64,000 bases of DNA. Source: CAVOJY01 sp963696405. Lineage in GTDB: Bacteria > Chloroflexota > Limnocylindria > Limnocylindrales > CSP1-4. The notes under the pieces were generated by a model that saw only the letters and a list, made by a program, of their open reading frames with translations, searched no databases and was not told where the DNA came from. Below are positions 26,124-33,908 of this stretch, piece after piece (position 1 is the first letter of the stretch; each line of letters opens with the position of its first letter). The stretch lies in contig CAVOJY010000007.1 in assembly GCA_963696405.1 (NCBI GenBank), positions 124,001 through 188,000 on the forward strand. Direction: 5' to 3'. A program made the position numbers and the translations under genes.

Positions 26124-27746
26124 GTGGCCAAGCAGATCGTTTTCGACGAGGCCGCTCGTCGCTCACTGAGGAACGGCGTCGACCGCCTCGCCGGTGCCGT
26201 GCGCGTCACGCTCGGCCCCAAGGGCCGCAACGTCGTGCTCGACAAGAAATACGGTTCTCCGACGATCACGAACGATGGTGTGACCATCGCGCGTGACATC
26301 GAGCTCGAGGATGCCCTCGAGAACATGGGCGCCCAGCTCGTCCGCGAGGTGGCGTCCAAGACCGATGACGTCGCCGGCGACGGAACGACGACCGCGGTCG
26401 TCCTGGCCCAGGCGATGGTGACGGAGGGTCTCAAGAACGTCACCGCCGGCGCCAATCCGATGATCGTCAAGCACGGTCTCGACAAGGCCGTGGACTCGGT
26501 CGTTGCGGAGCTGAAGAAGCACGCCCGCCCCGTCGCGACCCGCGAGGACATCGCGGCGGTCGCCGGGATCAGCGCGGCCGACCCGGCGATCGGCGAGCTG
26601 ATCGCCGAGGTCATGGACAAGACCGGCAAGGACGGCGTCATCACGGTCGAGGAAGGCCAGACAATCGGCCTCGACAAGGAATACGTCGAGGGCATGCAGT
26701 TCGACCGCGGCTACATCTCGCCGTATTTCGTCACGAACACCGACCGCATGGAAGCGGTGCTCGAGAACGCCGCCGTCGTCATCACCGACCGGAAGATTTC
26801 CAGCATCCAGGACCTGCTCCCGGCGCTCGAGAAGGCCGTCCAGGTCGGCAAGCCGCTTCTCATCGTCGCCGAGGACGTCGAGGGCGAGGCCCTCGCCACG
26901 ATCGTGGTCAACAAGCTCCGCGGCACCGTGCAGGCTTTGGCCGTCAAGGCCCCCGGTTTCGGTGACCGACGCAAGGAGATGCTGCGCGACATCGCCATCC
27001 TCACCGGCGGCAGCGTCATCAGCGAGGAGCTCGGTCGGAAGCTCGAGAGCGTGACCGCCGAGGACTTCGGGGGCGCCCGTCGCATCGTCGCGACCAAGGA
27101 CGATACGACCATCATCGATGGCGACGGGAAGGAAGACGAGATCAAGGCGCGCATGGCGGCCATCAAGGTCCAGATCGAGGACACCACCTCGGACTACGAC
27201 CGCGAGAAGCTCCAGGAGCGCCTGGCGAAGCTCGCCGGCGGCGTGGCCGTGATCAAGGTCGGGGCCGCGACCGAAGTCGAATTGAAGGAGAAGAAGCACC
27301 GCATCGAGGATGCGCTGTCGACCACGCGCGCGGCGGTCGAGGAAGGCCTGGTCGCCGGCGGCGGCACGGCCCTCCTCCAGGCCATCCCGGCGCTCGACAA
27401 GCTCAAGCTCGCGGGCGACGAGGCCGTCGGCGTGGCCATCGTGCGCAGGGCGCTCGAGGCGCCCATCCGCCAGATCGCCGAGAACGCCGGTGTCGAGGGG
27501 TCGGTCATCGCGTCCGCCGTTCGCGGTGCGAAGCGCGGCCACGGGTACGACGCCCTTCGCGGCGAGTACGTCGACATGTTCGAGAAGGGCATCGTCGACG
27601 CGCTCAAGGTGACGCGCTCGGCGCTCCAGAACGCGGCCTCGATCGCCGGCATGGTGCTGACGACCGAGACGCTGGTGGCGGATATCCCCGAGAAGAAGGA
27701 AGCTGCCATGCCGGCCGGGCCGCCCGGCGGCGGGATGGACTTCTAG
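26124..27746 (+). CDS. groEL: Chaperonin GroEL
   Basis: The 60-kDa folding chamber subunit, 540 residues, with TLGPKGRNVVLDKKYGSP, the ATP site VASKTDDVAGDGTTTAVVLAQ, the apical domain and the signature AAVEEGLVAGGGTALLQA. The C-terminus is PAGPPGGGMDF, a short form of the usual GGM tail. GTG start after AAGGAGG, 81 bases behind groES in the same operon. A terminator follows. Confidence 0.98.
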   Translation: MAKQIVFDEAARRSLRNGVDRLAGAVRVTLGPKGRNVVLDKKYGSPTITNDGVTIARDIELEDALENMGAQLVREVASKTDDVAGDGTTTAVVLAQAMVTEGLKNVTAGANPMIVKHGLDKAVDSVVAELKKHARPVATREDIAAVAGISAADPAIGELIAEVMDKTGKDGVITVEEGQTIGLDKEYVEGMQFDRGYISPYFVTNTDRMEAVLENAAVVITDRKISSIQDLLPALEKAVQVGKPLLIVAEDVEGEALATIVVNKLRGTVQALAVKAPGFGDRRKEMLRDIAILTGGSVISEELGRKLESVTAEDFGGARRIVATKDDTTIIDGDGKEDEIKARMAAIKVQIEDTTSDYDREKLQERLAKLAGGVAVIKVGAATEVELKEKKHRIEDALSTTRAAVEEGLVAGGGTALLQAIPALDKLKLAGDEAVGVAIVRRALEAPIRQIAENAGVEGSVIASAVRGAKRGHGYDALRGEYVDMFEKGIVDALKVTRSALQNAASIAGMVLTTETLVADIPEKKEAAMPAGPPGGGMDF

Positions 27747-27785
27747 TCCCGACACCATTCCGCGACGGAGTTCGCGGCAGATGAG

Positions 27786-27820
27786 GGGACCTCCGGCTTC
27801 GGCCGGGGGTCCCTTGTTTT
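27786..27820 (+). terminator. Terminator after groEL
   Basis: A GC-rich stem (GGGACCTCCGGC facing GGCCGGGGGTCCC) with a small loop, followed by TTGTTTT. It ends the groES-groEL operon. Confidence 0.8.
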
Positions 27821-27842
27821 CGGCGTACTGTGCGAGGGCAGG

Positions 27843-28976
27843 ATGACGACAGGAGAGCCCGGCACGCCGCTTGCGTACACGATGCGGCAGGGCACCGAGA
27901 TCTGGCACGACGGCGCGGTGGCGGCCGAGCTGTCCGCCGCGATCGCGGCCGGCGCCACGGGGGCAACGTCGAACCCATCGCTCGTGCTCGATGCCGTCGA
28001 CCGCGAGCGCGCCCTCTGGACCGGCCGCGTCCGGGCGCTGGCCGCCGATCGGCCGGGCGCCACGGACGCGGACCTCGCCGCGGCTGTCGTCCGGGAGATC
28101 GCCGTGCGCGGCGGTGGTCTTCTCGCGCCCACCTTCGATCGCGAGCAGGGGAGGCGCGGCCGGTTCGCGTCGCAGGTCTCGCCGGCCATCTACGGCGACG
28201 CCGGCGCCACCCTCGCCGAGAGCCTTGCGATCGCGGCGAGCGGGCCAAACCTCCAGCCAAAGATCCCTGCCACGCGCGCCGGGCTCGAGGCACTCGAGGA
28301 GCTCTCCGCGCGCGGCGTGACCGCGATGGCGACCGCGTGCTTCACGGTCTCCCAGGCAGTCGCCGTGGCAGAGGCGGTCGAGCGCGGCCTCGAGCGGGCC
28401 GCCGCCTCCGGGCATGACACTGGGAGCATGACGCCACTCTGCGTCTTCCTCGTGGGCCGGACAGACGACTGGTTCGCCGCGCTCGCGGAGCGCGAGGGAG
28501 GGGCGATCGATCCCTCCGATCTCGAATGGCCCGGCATCTCCTGCGTGAAGGCGGCGTACCGCGTGTACCGCGAACGCGGCTACCGGACGCGGCTGCTCGT
28601 GGCCGGTTTCCGCCGGGAGCTTCACTGGTCCGCCTTCGTCGGCGGCGACCTCGTGCTCAGCCTCACGCCGCCGTGGTGGCGCCGCATCGAAGCGTCGGGG
28701 GCGCCGGCGCCAGCCGCCATTGACGAGCCCGTGGACCCGAGCCGCATCTCGCGGCTGAGCCGGGCGTTCCCGGACTTCCCCAGGGCGCTGGAGGTCGACG
28801 GCTACCGCATCGAGGACTTCGACGGCCTTGCCCCGATGGTCCGGACGCTGCGCGGGTTCCTGCGGGCGCGGCACGAGCTTCTCGCGTTCGTGGCGGATGC
28901 CTTGCTGCCGGATCCCCTGGCGCCGCGAGAGAAGGGCGGCGACTCCCCGTCCGGACGGGATTCACTGCACGAGTGA
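27843..28976 (+). CDS. Transaldolase-family protein
   Basis: A class I (Schiff base) aldolase-type barrel of 377 residues. Family features: GATGATSNPSLV near the start, the probable catalytic lysine in LQPKIPATRAGLEALEEL, and a later strand VKAAYRVYRERGYRTRLLVAGFR. Transaldolases move a three-carbon unit in the pentose phosphate pathway. The sequence is divergent from classical Tal, so a relative with another substrate is possible. ATG start after GAGGGCAGG, just behind the groEL terminator. The last 20 residues are low in complexity. Confidence 0.75.
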   Translation: MTTGEPGTPLAYTMRQGTEIWHDGAVAAELSAAIAAGATGATSNPSLVLDAVDRERALWTGRVRALAADRPGATDADLAAAVVREIAVRGGGLLAPTFDREQGRRGRFASQVSPAIYGDAGATLAESLAIAASGPNLQPKIPATRAGLEALEELSARGVTAMATACFTVSQAVAVAEAVERGLERAAASGHDTGSMTPLCVFLVGRTDDWFAALAEREGGAIDPSDLEWPGISCVKAAYRVYRERGYRTRLLVAGFRRELHWSAFVGGDLVLSLTPPWWRRIEASGAPAPAAIDEPVDPSRISRLSRAFPDFPRALEVDGYRIEDFDGLAPMVRTLRGFLRARHELLAFVADALLPDPLAPREKGGDSPSGRDSLHE

Positions 28977-29009
28977 CTGCAGCCGGACGCAGTCTCCCGG
29001 GTCCGGCGA

Positions 29010-29015
29010 TAGACT
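29010..29015 (+). promoter_or_regulatory. -10 box (TAGACT) of the ABC binding-protein gene, probably leaderless
   Basis: TAGACT ends seven bases before the GTG at 29023. No ribosome site fits between them. Likely leaderless. Confidence 0.45.
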
Positions 29016-29022
29016 GCGAACC

Positions 29023-30701
29023 GTGATCGAGCCCCACGCGGTCTCCACCCCTGGCGCGGAGCCCCCCCGGTCCGGCCAGGCCGCCGGTTCACGGCCCTGG
29101 CGGCCGCTCCGGTGGATTGCCGCCGCGCTCGCCGCGATCCTCGTCGCCGGGCTCATCGTGGTTCCGCGTGTCGCCTGGCCGACAAGTTTCCGGGCCGGTG
29201 AGCCCGCGAACCAGGCGCCGGGGGACCGCTCGACGGTTCGCGTGTACGGCTCTGCGCCGCAAACGTTCGATCCGGCGCTCCAGGGCGAGGTCGGGACCGC
29301 GGCGGCCCTGTCGCAGCTGTTCGAGGGCCTGACCGCGTTCGCCCCCGACCTCTCCGTCAAGCCGGCCCTGGCGCGCGCCTGGCAACTCGGGGCCGGCGGG
29401 ATGGGGCTCGTCTTCGAGCTGCGCCCGGGAATCACCTACTCCGACGGCACCGCAATCCGCGCCGAGGACGTCGTCGAGAGCTGGCTCCACCTGCTCGACC
29501 CGGCGACGAAGGCCCCGCTGGCCTCCATCCTCGACGACATCGAGGGGGCCGTCGAGTACCGCACCGGCCGCGGGACGCGGGAGGCGGTTGGCCTCCGCAC
29601 CGACGGCGACCGCGTCGAGGTCCGCTTCCGCCGACCGGCGTCCTATTTCGTGGCCATCGCCGCGTCCCCGTCGCTCGCCGTGGTACCGCCGGCGATGCGC
29701 GGTGCGCTTTCCGGGCAGCAGGCGCCGAGCGACTTCGTCGGCTCGGGCGCATACGTTGTCGAGGGGCAGGATGCCACCAGCCTGACGCTGCGGGCGAACG
29801 ACAGGTACTGGGCAGGGAAGCCCGCTATCGACACGGTGCAGGTCATCACCGACCTCGGCGGCCGGAGCCCGGTGGACGTCTTCCTCGACGGCGACCTTGA
29901 CTACGTCCCGGTGCCGTTCTACGACGCCCAGTGGATGAAGTACGACGCCGACCTCGGTCCGCAGCTCCGGGAGACCGGGTCCCTCTCCGTCGACTACTAC
30001 GGCTTCGACACGACGCGCCCGCCGTTCGACGACGCGCGGGTCCGCCGCGCCTTCGCCCGGGCGGTGGACTGGCGGCGCCTGGCGGCCCTCACTCCGGGCG
30101 TCGAGGTGGCCACCTCGCTTGTACCGCAGGGCATCCCGGGACGCGGCTCCGGCGACTACCTGCCGGCGTACGACCCGGATGCCGCGCGGGCCGACCTGGC
30201 AGCGGCCGGGTTCCCGGGTGGTGCGGGGTTTCCCCAGGTGACGCTGGTCACCTCCGGCGTCGACTACGACGAGGCGGTGGTGGCCGAGCTGAACGAGGTG
30301 CTCGGCGTGAGCGTGGTGCTGGAGACCATGCCGTTCTCGGAGTACCTGGTGCGCCTCGATCGGATCCGCCCGCATTCTGGAGCGTGTCCTGGATCGCCGA
30401 CTACCCGGCGCCCGAGGACTTCCTCGGGCTGCTCCTCTCCAGTGGTGCGACGTCGAACTACGGCCACTGGAGCAACCCCGCGTTCGATGACGCGCTCGCC
30501 GCGGCCGGCCGCAGCCCCGATGCAGCCGAGCAGGTGCGCCACTATGACGCGGCACAGCGCATCGTTCAGGAGGAGGCGCCCCTTGTGCCGGTGAGTTACG
30601 GCGAGACCTGGGCGCTCAGCCGGACCGGGCTGCTGGGCGCGGTCGACCCCGGCATCGGCATCGTCCGTTTCGCCGGCCTCGCATGGGACGAGGACTCGTG
30701 A
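29023..30701 (+). CDS. ABC transporter substrate-binding protein, family 5 (peptide type), frameshifted
   Basis: A periplasmic-type solute-binding protein of the oligopeptide (SBP_bac_5) family with a single N-terminal membrane anchor (about residues 27-45) and no lipobox. Typical blocks: YGSAPQTFDPALQG, LFEGLTAFAPDLSVKPALARAW, FELRPGITYSDGTAIRAEDVV, SDFVGSGAYVVEG and FDDARVRRAFARAVDW. After EYLVRLD (about 30360) the conserved end AFWSVSWIADYPAPEDFL continues in another frame to 30701, so one base seems lost near GATCGGATCCGCCC. No permease or ATPase genes adjoin. The stop overlaps the next GTG (GTGA). Confidence 0.82.
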
Positions 30702-32092
30702 CCGGGCCCCGGGCCGCGGCCCTTGCCGCCCTTCTCGTGCTGGCAGGCGCGATCTCCGCGTTTGCGCCCGCCTCGGCGCTGGCGGCAGATGACGTGATGT
30801 TCGGCGAACCGGAGGCTCGCGCGACGCTCGGACAACCCATCGAGTTCTCGCAGGGCTTCCGCTCATCGGTGACCCCGGCCCGGGTCGAGCTGGTCACCCG
30901 GCTGGCCTACGATCCCGCCTCCGAGGTCCGGTCCGCCGACGTCAGCGGGGGCGGTCCCGCGTTTGTCGCCACGGTCGAGATCGAGGACCATGTCCGGCCG
31001 AACACGACGTTCCTCTATCACCTGCGGGTCACGCTGCCCGACGGTGCGGTCAGCGAGGGACCGGAGGGCCGGGTCACCGTGGTGGACGACCGGTTCGAGT
31101 GGCAATCGGATTCGGGGTCTGCGGTGACCGTCCACTGGTACGACGCGGACGCGTCGTTCGGGCGTCGTGCGCTCCGCGCCGCCGAGGATGCCGTCTCCGG
31201 CGCGTCGTCGCTCCTGGGGCTGACCGACGCAGGTCGCATGGACTACTTCATCTACGGCAGCTCGCGCGCCCTCTACGAGGCTCTCGGGGCCGGCACCCAG
31301 GGGGAGGTCGGCGGCCAGTACTACCCGCCGATCCGCACCGCCTACGCCGAGATCACGCCGAGTGAGGCCGACTCATCCTGGGCGCAGGAGGTCATCGCCC
31401 ACGAGGTGGTGCATCACGTGTTCGACCAGGCGACCGGCAACCCCTACCATGAGCCGCCAACCTGGCTGAACGAGGGGATCGCCGTGTATGTGGCGGAGGG
31501 GGGGCCGGAGGATCGGGCGCCGGAGCTTCGAGCTGCTGTGCGCGACGGGACCGTGCTTCCCCTCGACGCGCTGACGGAGGCGTTTCCCCGGGTGAGCGGG
31601 CCATTTTCGCTCGCATACGCGGAGTCGGCCTCCGCGGTGGACTTCCTGATCGAGCGGTACGGCCGGAAGGCTGTCGCCGAGCTGGCAGGGCTCTACCGAG
31701 GCGGGGCGAGCGACGACGAGGCATTCCGAGCCGTTACCGGGGGCACGCTCGCCGAGTTTGACGCAGCGTGGCAGGCGATGATCGGAGCCGAGCCACCCCC
31801 GGCGTACGGGCCGCAGCCTGCCCCGGCCGGCCCGCTGCCCCGCGAGTGGCTGGAGGAGACGGCCGGCGTGTCGACTGCGGCACCCATTCCCGTCCCGGCG
31901 TCGCCAGGGCCGGCGGCGCCCGGGCAGGCGACAGCAGACGCCAGCCCTGTCATCTCGTGGCCGTCCTCAGGGACACGCGCGGGGATCACCGACCTCCTGC
32001 CGATCCTGCTGGTCGTCGGCCTGCTCGTCGGCGGGGTTCTCGCCGCGGTCGTCGCCGTGGAGCGCCGTGGGCGGCACGGGGGCCCGGCATGA
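30698..32092 (+). CDS. Membrane-anchored gluzincin peptidase (MA-like)
   Basis: A secreted zinc peptidase candidate, 464 residues. A signal peptide (about residues 1-28, ending SALA) leads to a beta-rich N-terminal domain, then the catalytic part with VIAHEVVHHVFDQ (HExxH) and WLNEGIAVYVAEG carrying the third ligand, the peptidase MA pattern. A Pro/Ala linker and one C-terminal membrane helix (LLPILLVVGLLVGGVLAAVVAV) with a basic tail anchor it outside the cell. GTG at 30698 is chosen because it overlaps the previous stop; a longer ATG frame exists (30683). The next gene overlaps by ATGA. Confidence 0.8.
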   Translation: MTGPRAAALAALLVLAGAISAFAPASALAADDVMFGEPEARATLGQPIEFSQGFRSSVTPARVELVTRLAYDPASEVRSADVSGGGPAFVATVEIEDHVRPNTTFLYHLRVTLPDGAVSEGPEGRVTVVDDRFEWQSDSGSAVTVHWYDADASFGRRALRAAEDAVSGASSLLGLTDAGRMDYFIYGSSRALYEALGAGTQGEVGGQYYPPIRTAYAEITPSEADSSWAQEVIAHEVVHHVFDQATGNPYHEPPTWLNEGIAVYVAEGGPEDRAPELRAAVRDGTVLPLDALTEAFPRVSGPFSLAYAESASAVDFLIERYGRKAVAELAGLYRGGASDDEAFRAVTGGTLAEFDAAWQAMIGAEPPPAYGPQPAPAGPLPREWLEETAGVSTAAPIPVPASPGPAAPGQATADASPVISWPSSGTRAGITDLLPILLVVGLLVGGVLAAVVAVERRGRHGGPA

Positions 32093-32871
32093 GCGGGCTC
32101 GCCGGACGTCTCCGCGCGATCCCGTCGTGGCAGGTTGCCCTGTTCGGAGCGCTCCTGGTGGTCGGCTTCCTCGTCATCACGCAGCTCCGCGCGGAGGCGC
32201 CGAGGGTCCGGTACACGAGCCAGGAGCGCCGGCCGCTCCTCGAGACCGCGCTCGAGCTGCAGGCGCGCCAGGAGACCCTCAAAGACCGCATCCTGGCGCT
32301 GCGCGCCTCCATCTCGGACGTCGAGTCGACGTCGGCCGGCACGAACGCGCTCGTGGCCGACCTCAACCGGCAGCTGGAGGAGGCACGGACCGCCGCCGGC
32401 CTCGTCGAACTGGAGGGGCCGGGTATCGCTCTCCAACTCGAGGATTCCACGGCGCCCGTCCCGCCCGGTGAACCAGCCGGCGACTACCGTGTGTCGGGCG
32501 TCGACCTGCGGCGCGTGGTCGATGAGCTGTGGCTTGCCGGGGCGGAGGCCGTGGGAGTGAACGGCGAGCGGATCACGGCCACGAGCGCCTTCACCGATAT
32601 CGGGTCGTCCGTGCTCGTGAACAGCGCGTACCTGCAGCCTCCCTACCAGGTGGTCGCGATCGGATCGCCCGACCTGTACGCCCGGCTCACCGGGTCGCCC
32701 ACGTTCGTCGACTTCGTCCGCGCCCGGGTCCGTGATCTCGGCATCCGGCTGGGGGTGGCGCAGCTGGATCAGGCCGTCGTGCCCGCGTACGCCGGTTCGG
32801 TGCGGCTCGTGTACGCGCAGCCCGTCGCGTCTCCGTCACCGCCGCCCGGCCGTTCGACCCCGCTGCCATGA
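32089..32871 (+). CDS. DUF881 family protein (first copy)
   Basis: A bitopic protein of 260 residues: one membrane helix (about 14-32, WQVALFGALLVVGFLVITQL), a coiled-coil stretch (LLETALELQARQETLKDRILALRA), then the DUF881 domain with VSGVDLRRVVDELWLAGAEAVGVNGERITATSAF and YQVVAIGSPDLYARL. DUF881 genes go with division genes in Actinobacteria and other monoderms; function unknown. ATG overlaps the previous stop and the stop overlaps the second copy, so both are coupled. Confidence 0.85.
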   Translation: MSGLAGRLRAIPSWQVALFGALLVVGFLVITQLRAEAPRVRYTSQERRPLLETALELQARQETLKDRILALRASISDVESTSAGTNALVADLNRQLEEARTAAGLVELEGPGIALQLEDSTAPVPPGEPAGDYRVSGVDLRRVVDELWLAGAEAVGVNGERITATSAFTDIGSSVLVNSAYLQPPYQVVAIGSPDLYARLTGSPTFVDFVRARVRDLGIRLGVAQLDQAVVPAYAGSVRLVYAQPVASPSPPPGRSTPLP

Positions 32872-33542
32872 GAGGCCGGCGCGCGCAGCTCGCGGTCGCG
32901 GCGGTCCTCTTCATCCTGGGCTTCCTGGCCATCGTCCAGCTTCGATCCCAGGGGGGAGGTTCCGGGCTGGACACGCTGACCACGCAGGACCTGTCGGCAC
33001 TGATCGCCAACCTCAACGTGCGGAACGAGCAGCTCGCCACGGAGGTGACCACGCTCGAGATCCAGCTGCGCGACATGGAAGCAGGGCGCGCCCGCGGCGA
33101 GACGTCCGTCGGAGGACTGCGGTCCGACCTGCGGCGGCTTCGCCTCTGGGCGGGGCTCGATCCCGTCCGCGGCCAGGGCGTGACCGTGGACGTCAGCGGG
33201 ACGATCGACGCGGACGCGGTCAACGACCTCCTCAACGAGCTGCGCTCGGCGGGAGCGGAGGCGCTGGCCATCGGCGACGCGCGCGTGGTGGCGACCACGG
33301 TCGTGGCCGGCGAGCCGGGCGCTCTCATGCTGGACGGGGCCCCGGTACCCGGCGCCTTCCGCGTGAGCGCGATCGGCAACCCGGTGAACCTCGCGGCGGC
33401 GCTCACAAGGGTCGGCGGGGTGGTGGGCCGCATCCAGGTCGCCAATCCGGACGCGGTGATCACCGTGGCCCCGGCGGATGCACTCGCTCTACCGGCGTCG
33501 GACCGGAGCCTCGCTCCCCGGTATGCCCGCCAGCGGGTCTGA
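32868..33542 (+). CDS. DUF881 family protein (second copy)
   Basis: A 224-residue paralogue of the preceding gene with the same plan: membrane helix (about 8-24), coiled coil (IANLNVRNEQLATEVTTLEIQ), and domain with VTVDVSGTIDADAVNDLLNELRSAGAEALAIGDARVVATT. It ends with VGRIQVANPDAVITVAPADAL. The two may form a pair. ATGA overlap with the first copy. Confidence 0.85.
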   Translation: MRGRRAQLAVAAVLFILGFLAIVQLRSQGGGSGLDTLTTQDLSALIANLNVRNEQLATEVTTLEIQLRDMEAGRARGETSVGGLRSDLRRLRLWAGLDPVRGQGVTVDVSGTIDADAVNDLLNELRSAGAEALAIGDARVVATTVVAGEPGALMLDGAPVPGAFRVSAIGNPVNLAAALTRVGGVVGRIQVANPDAVITVAPADALALPASDRSLAPRYARQRV

Positions 33543-33580
33543 GGGGCTCGGAAACCGGCCGCCCAGCGCTATTGCTCTGC

Positions 33581-33586
33581 TACCCT
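33581..33586 (+). promoter_or_regulatory. -10-like box (TACCCT) before the DUF951 gene
   Basis: TACCCT lies eight bases before an ATG (33595) that opens a 24-codon frame. It fits the TANNCT pattern of other boxes here, with no -35. Confidence 0.35.
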
Positions 33587-33594
33587 GTGCGGCG

Positions 33595-33669
33595 ATGAGC
33601 CACAGCCGGCTGCCGCACGCGCGCGAGTCCGGCCTGCACCGGCGGCACGGGTCCAGCAGCGCGAGGTGA
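33595..33669 (+). CDS. Possible short upstream reading frame
   Basis: A 24-codon Arg/His/Ser-rich frame that begins eight bases after a -10-like box and ends with a TGA that overlaps the GTG of the DUF951 gene (GTGA), the coupling seen elsewhere in the window. It has no known family. It could be a leader peptide or a chance frame. Confidence 0.25.
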   Translation: MSHSRLPHARESGLHRRHGSSSAR

Positions 33670-33908
33670 GCGTGGCGGACCGTCCGGTGCTCGAGCTGCG
33701 CTTGGGCGACCGCGTGCGTCTTCGCAAGCCCCATCCGTGCGGCGGGCGCACTTGGGAGGTCGTTCGCGTGGGGGCCGACATCGGGCTCCTGTGCGACACG
33801 TGCGGGCGGCGAGTGCTCCTCGAGCGTCGCGACCTCGAGCGACGCCTGACCGGCTTCCTTGAGCGCGGACCCGAACCCGGGATCGTTGTCCCGGGAGACG
33901 CCCCATGA
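33666..33908 (+). CDS. DUF951 family protein
   Basis: An 80-residue protein with the family core ELRLGDRVRLRKPHPCGGRTWEVVRVGADIGLLCDTCGRRVLLERRDLERRL. Cysteines in HPCGG and CDTCG could bind zinc. The role is unknown; such genes often lie near replication and tRNA genes. GTG start at 33666, or six bases later at a second GTG (33672). Ends with a Pro-rich tail and overlaps the MFS gene by ATGA. Confidence 0.85.
   Translation: MSVADRPVLELRLGDRVRLRKPHPCGGRTWEVVRVGADIGLLCDTCGRRVLLERRDLERRLTGFLERGPEPGIVVPGDAP

Noticed and set aside
26163..28874. A 903-codon minus-strand frame opposite groEL and the transaldolase gene.
   Set aside because: Antisense shadow without family motifs or a ribosome site.
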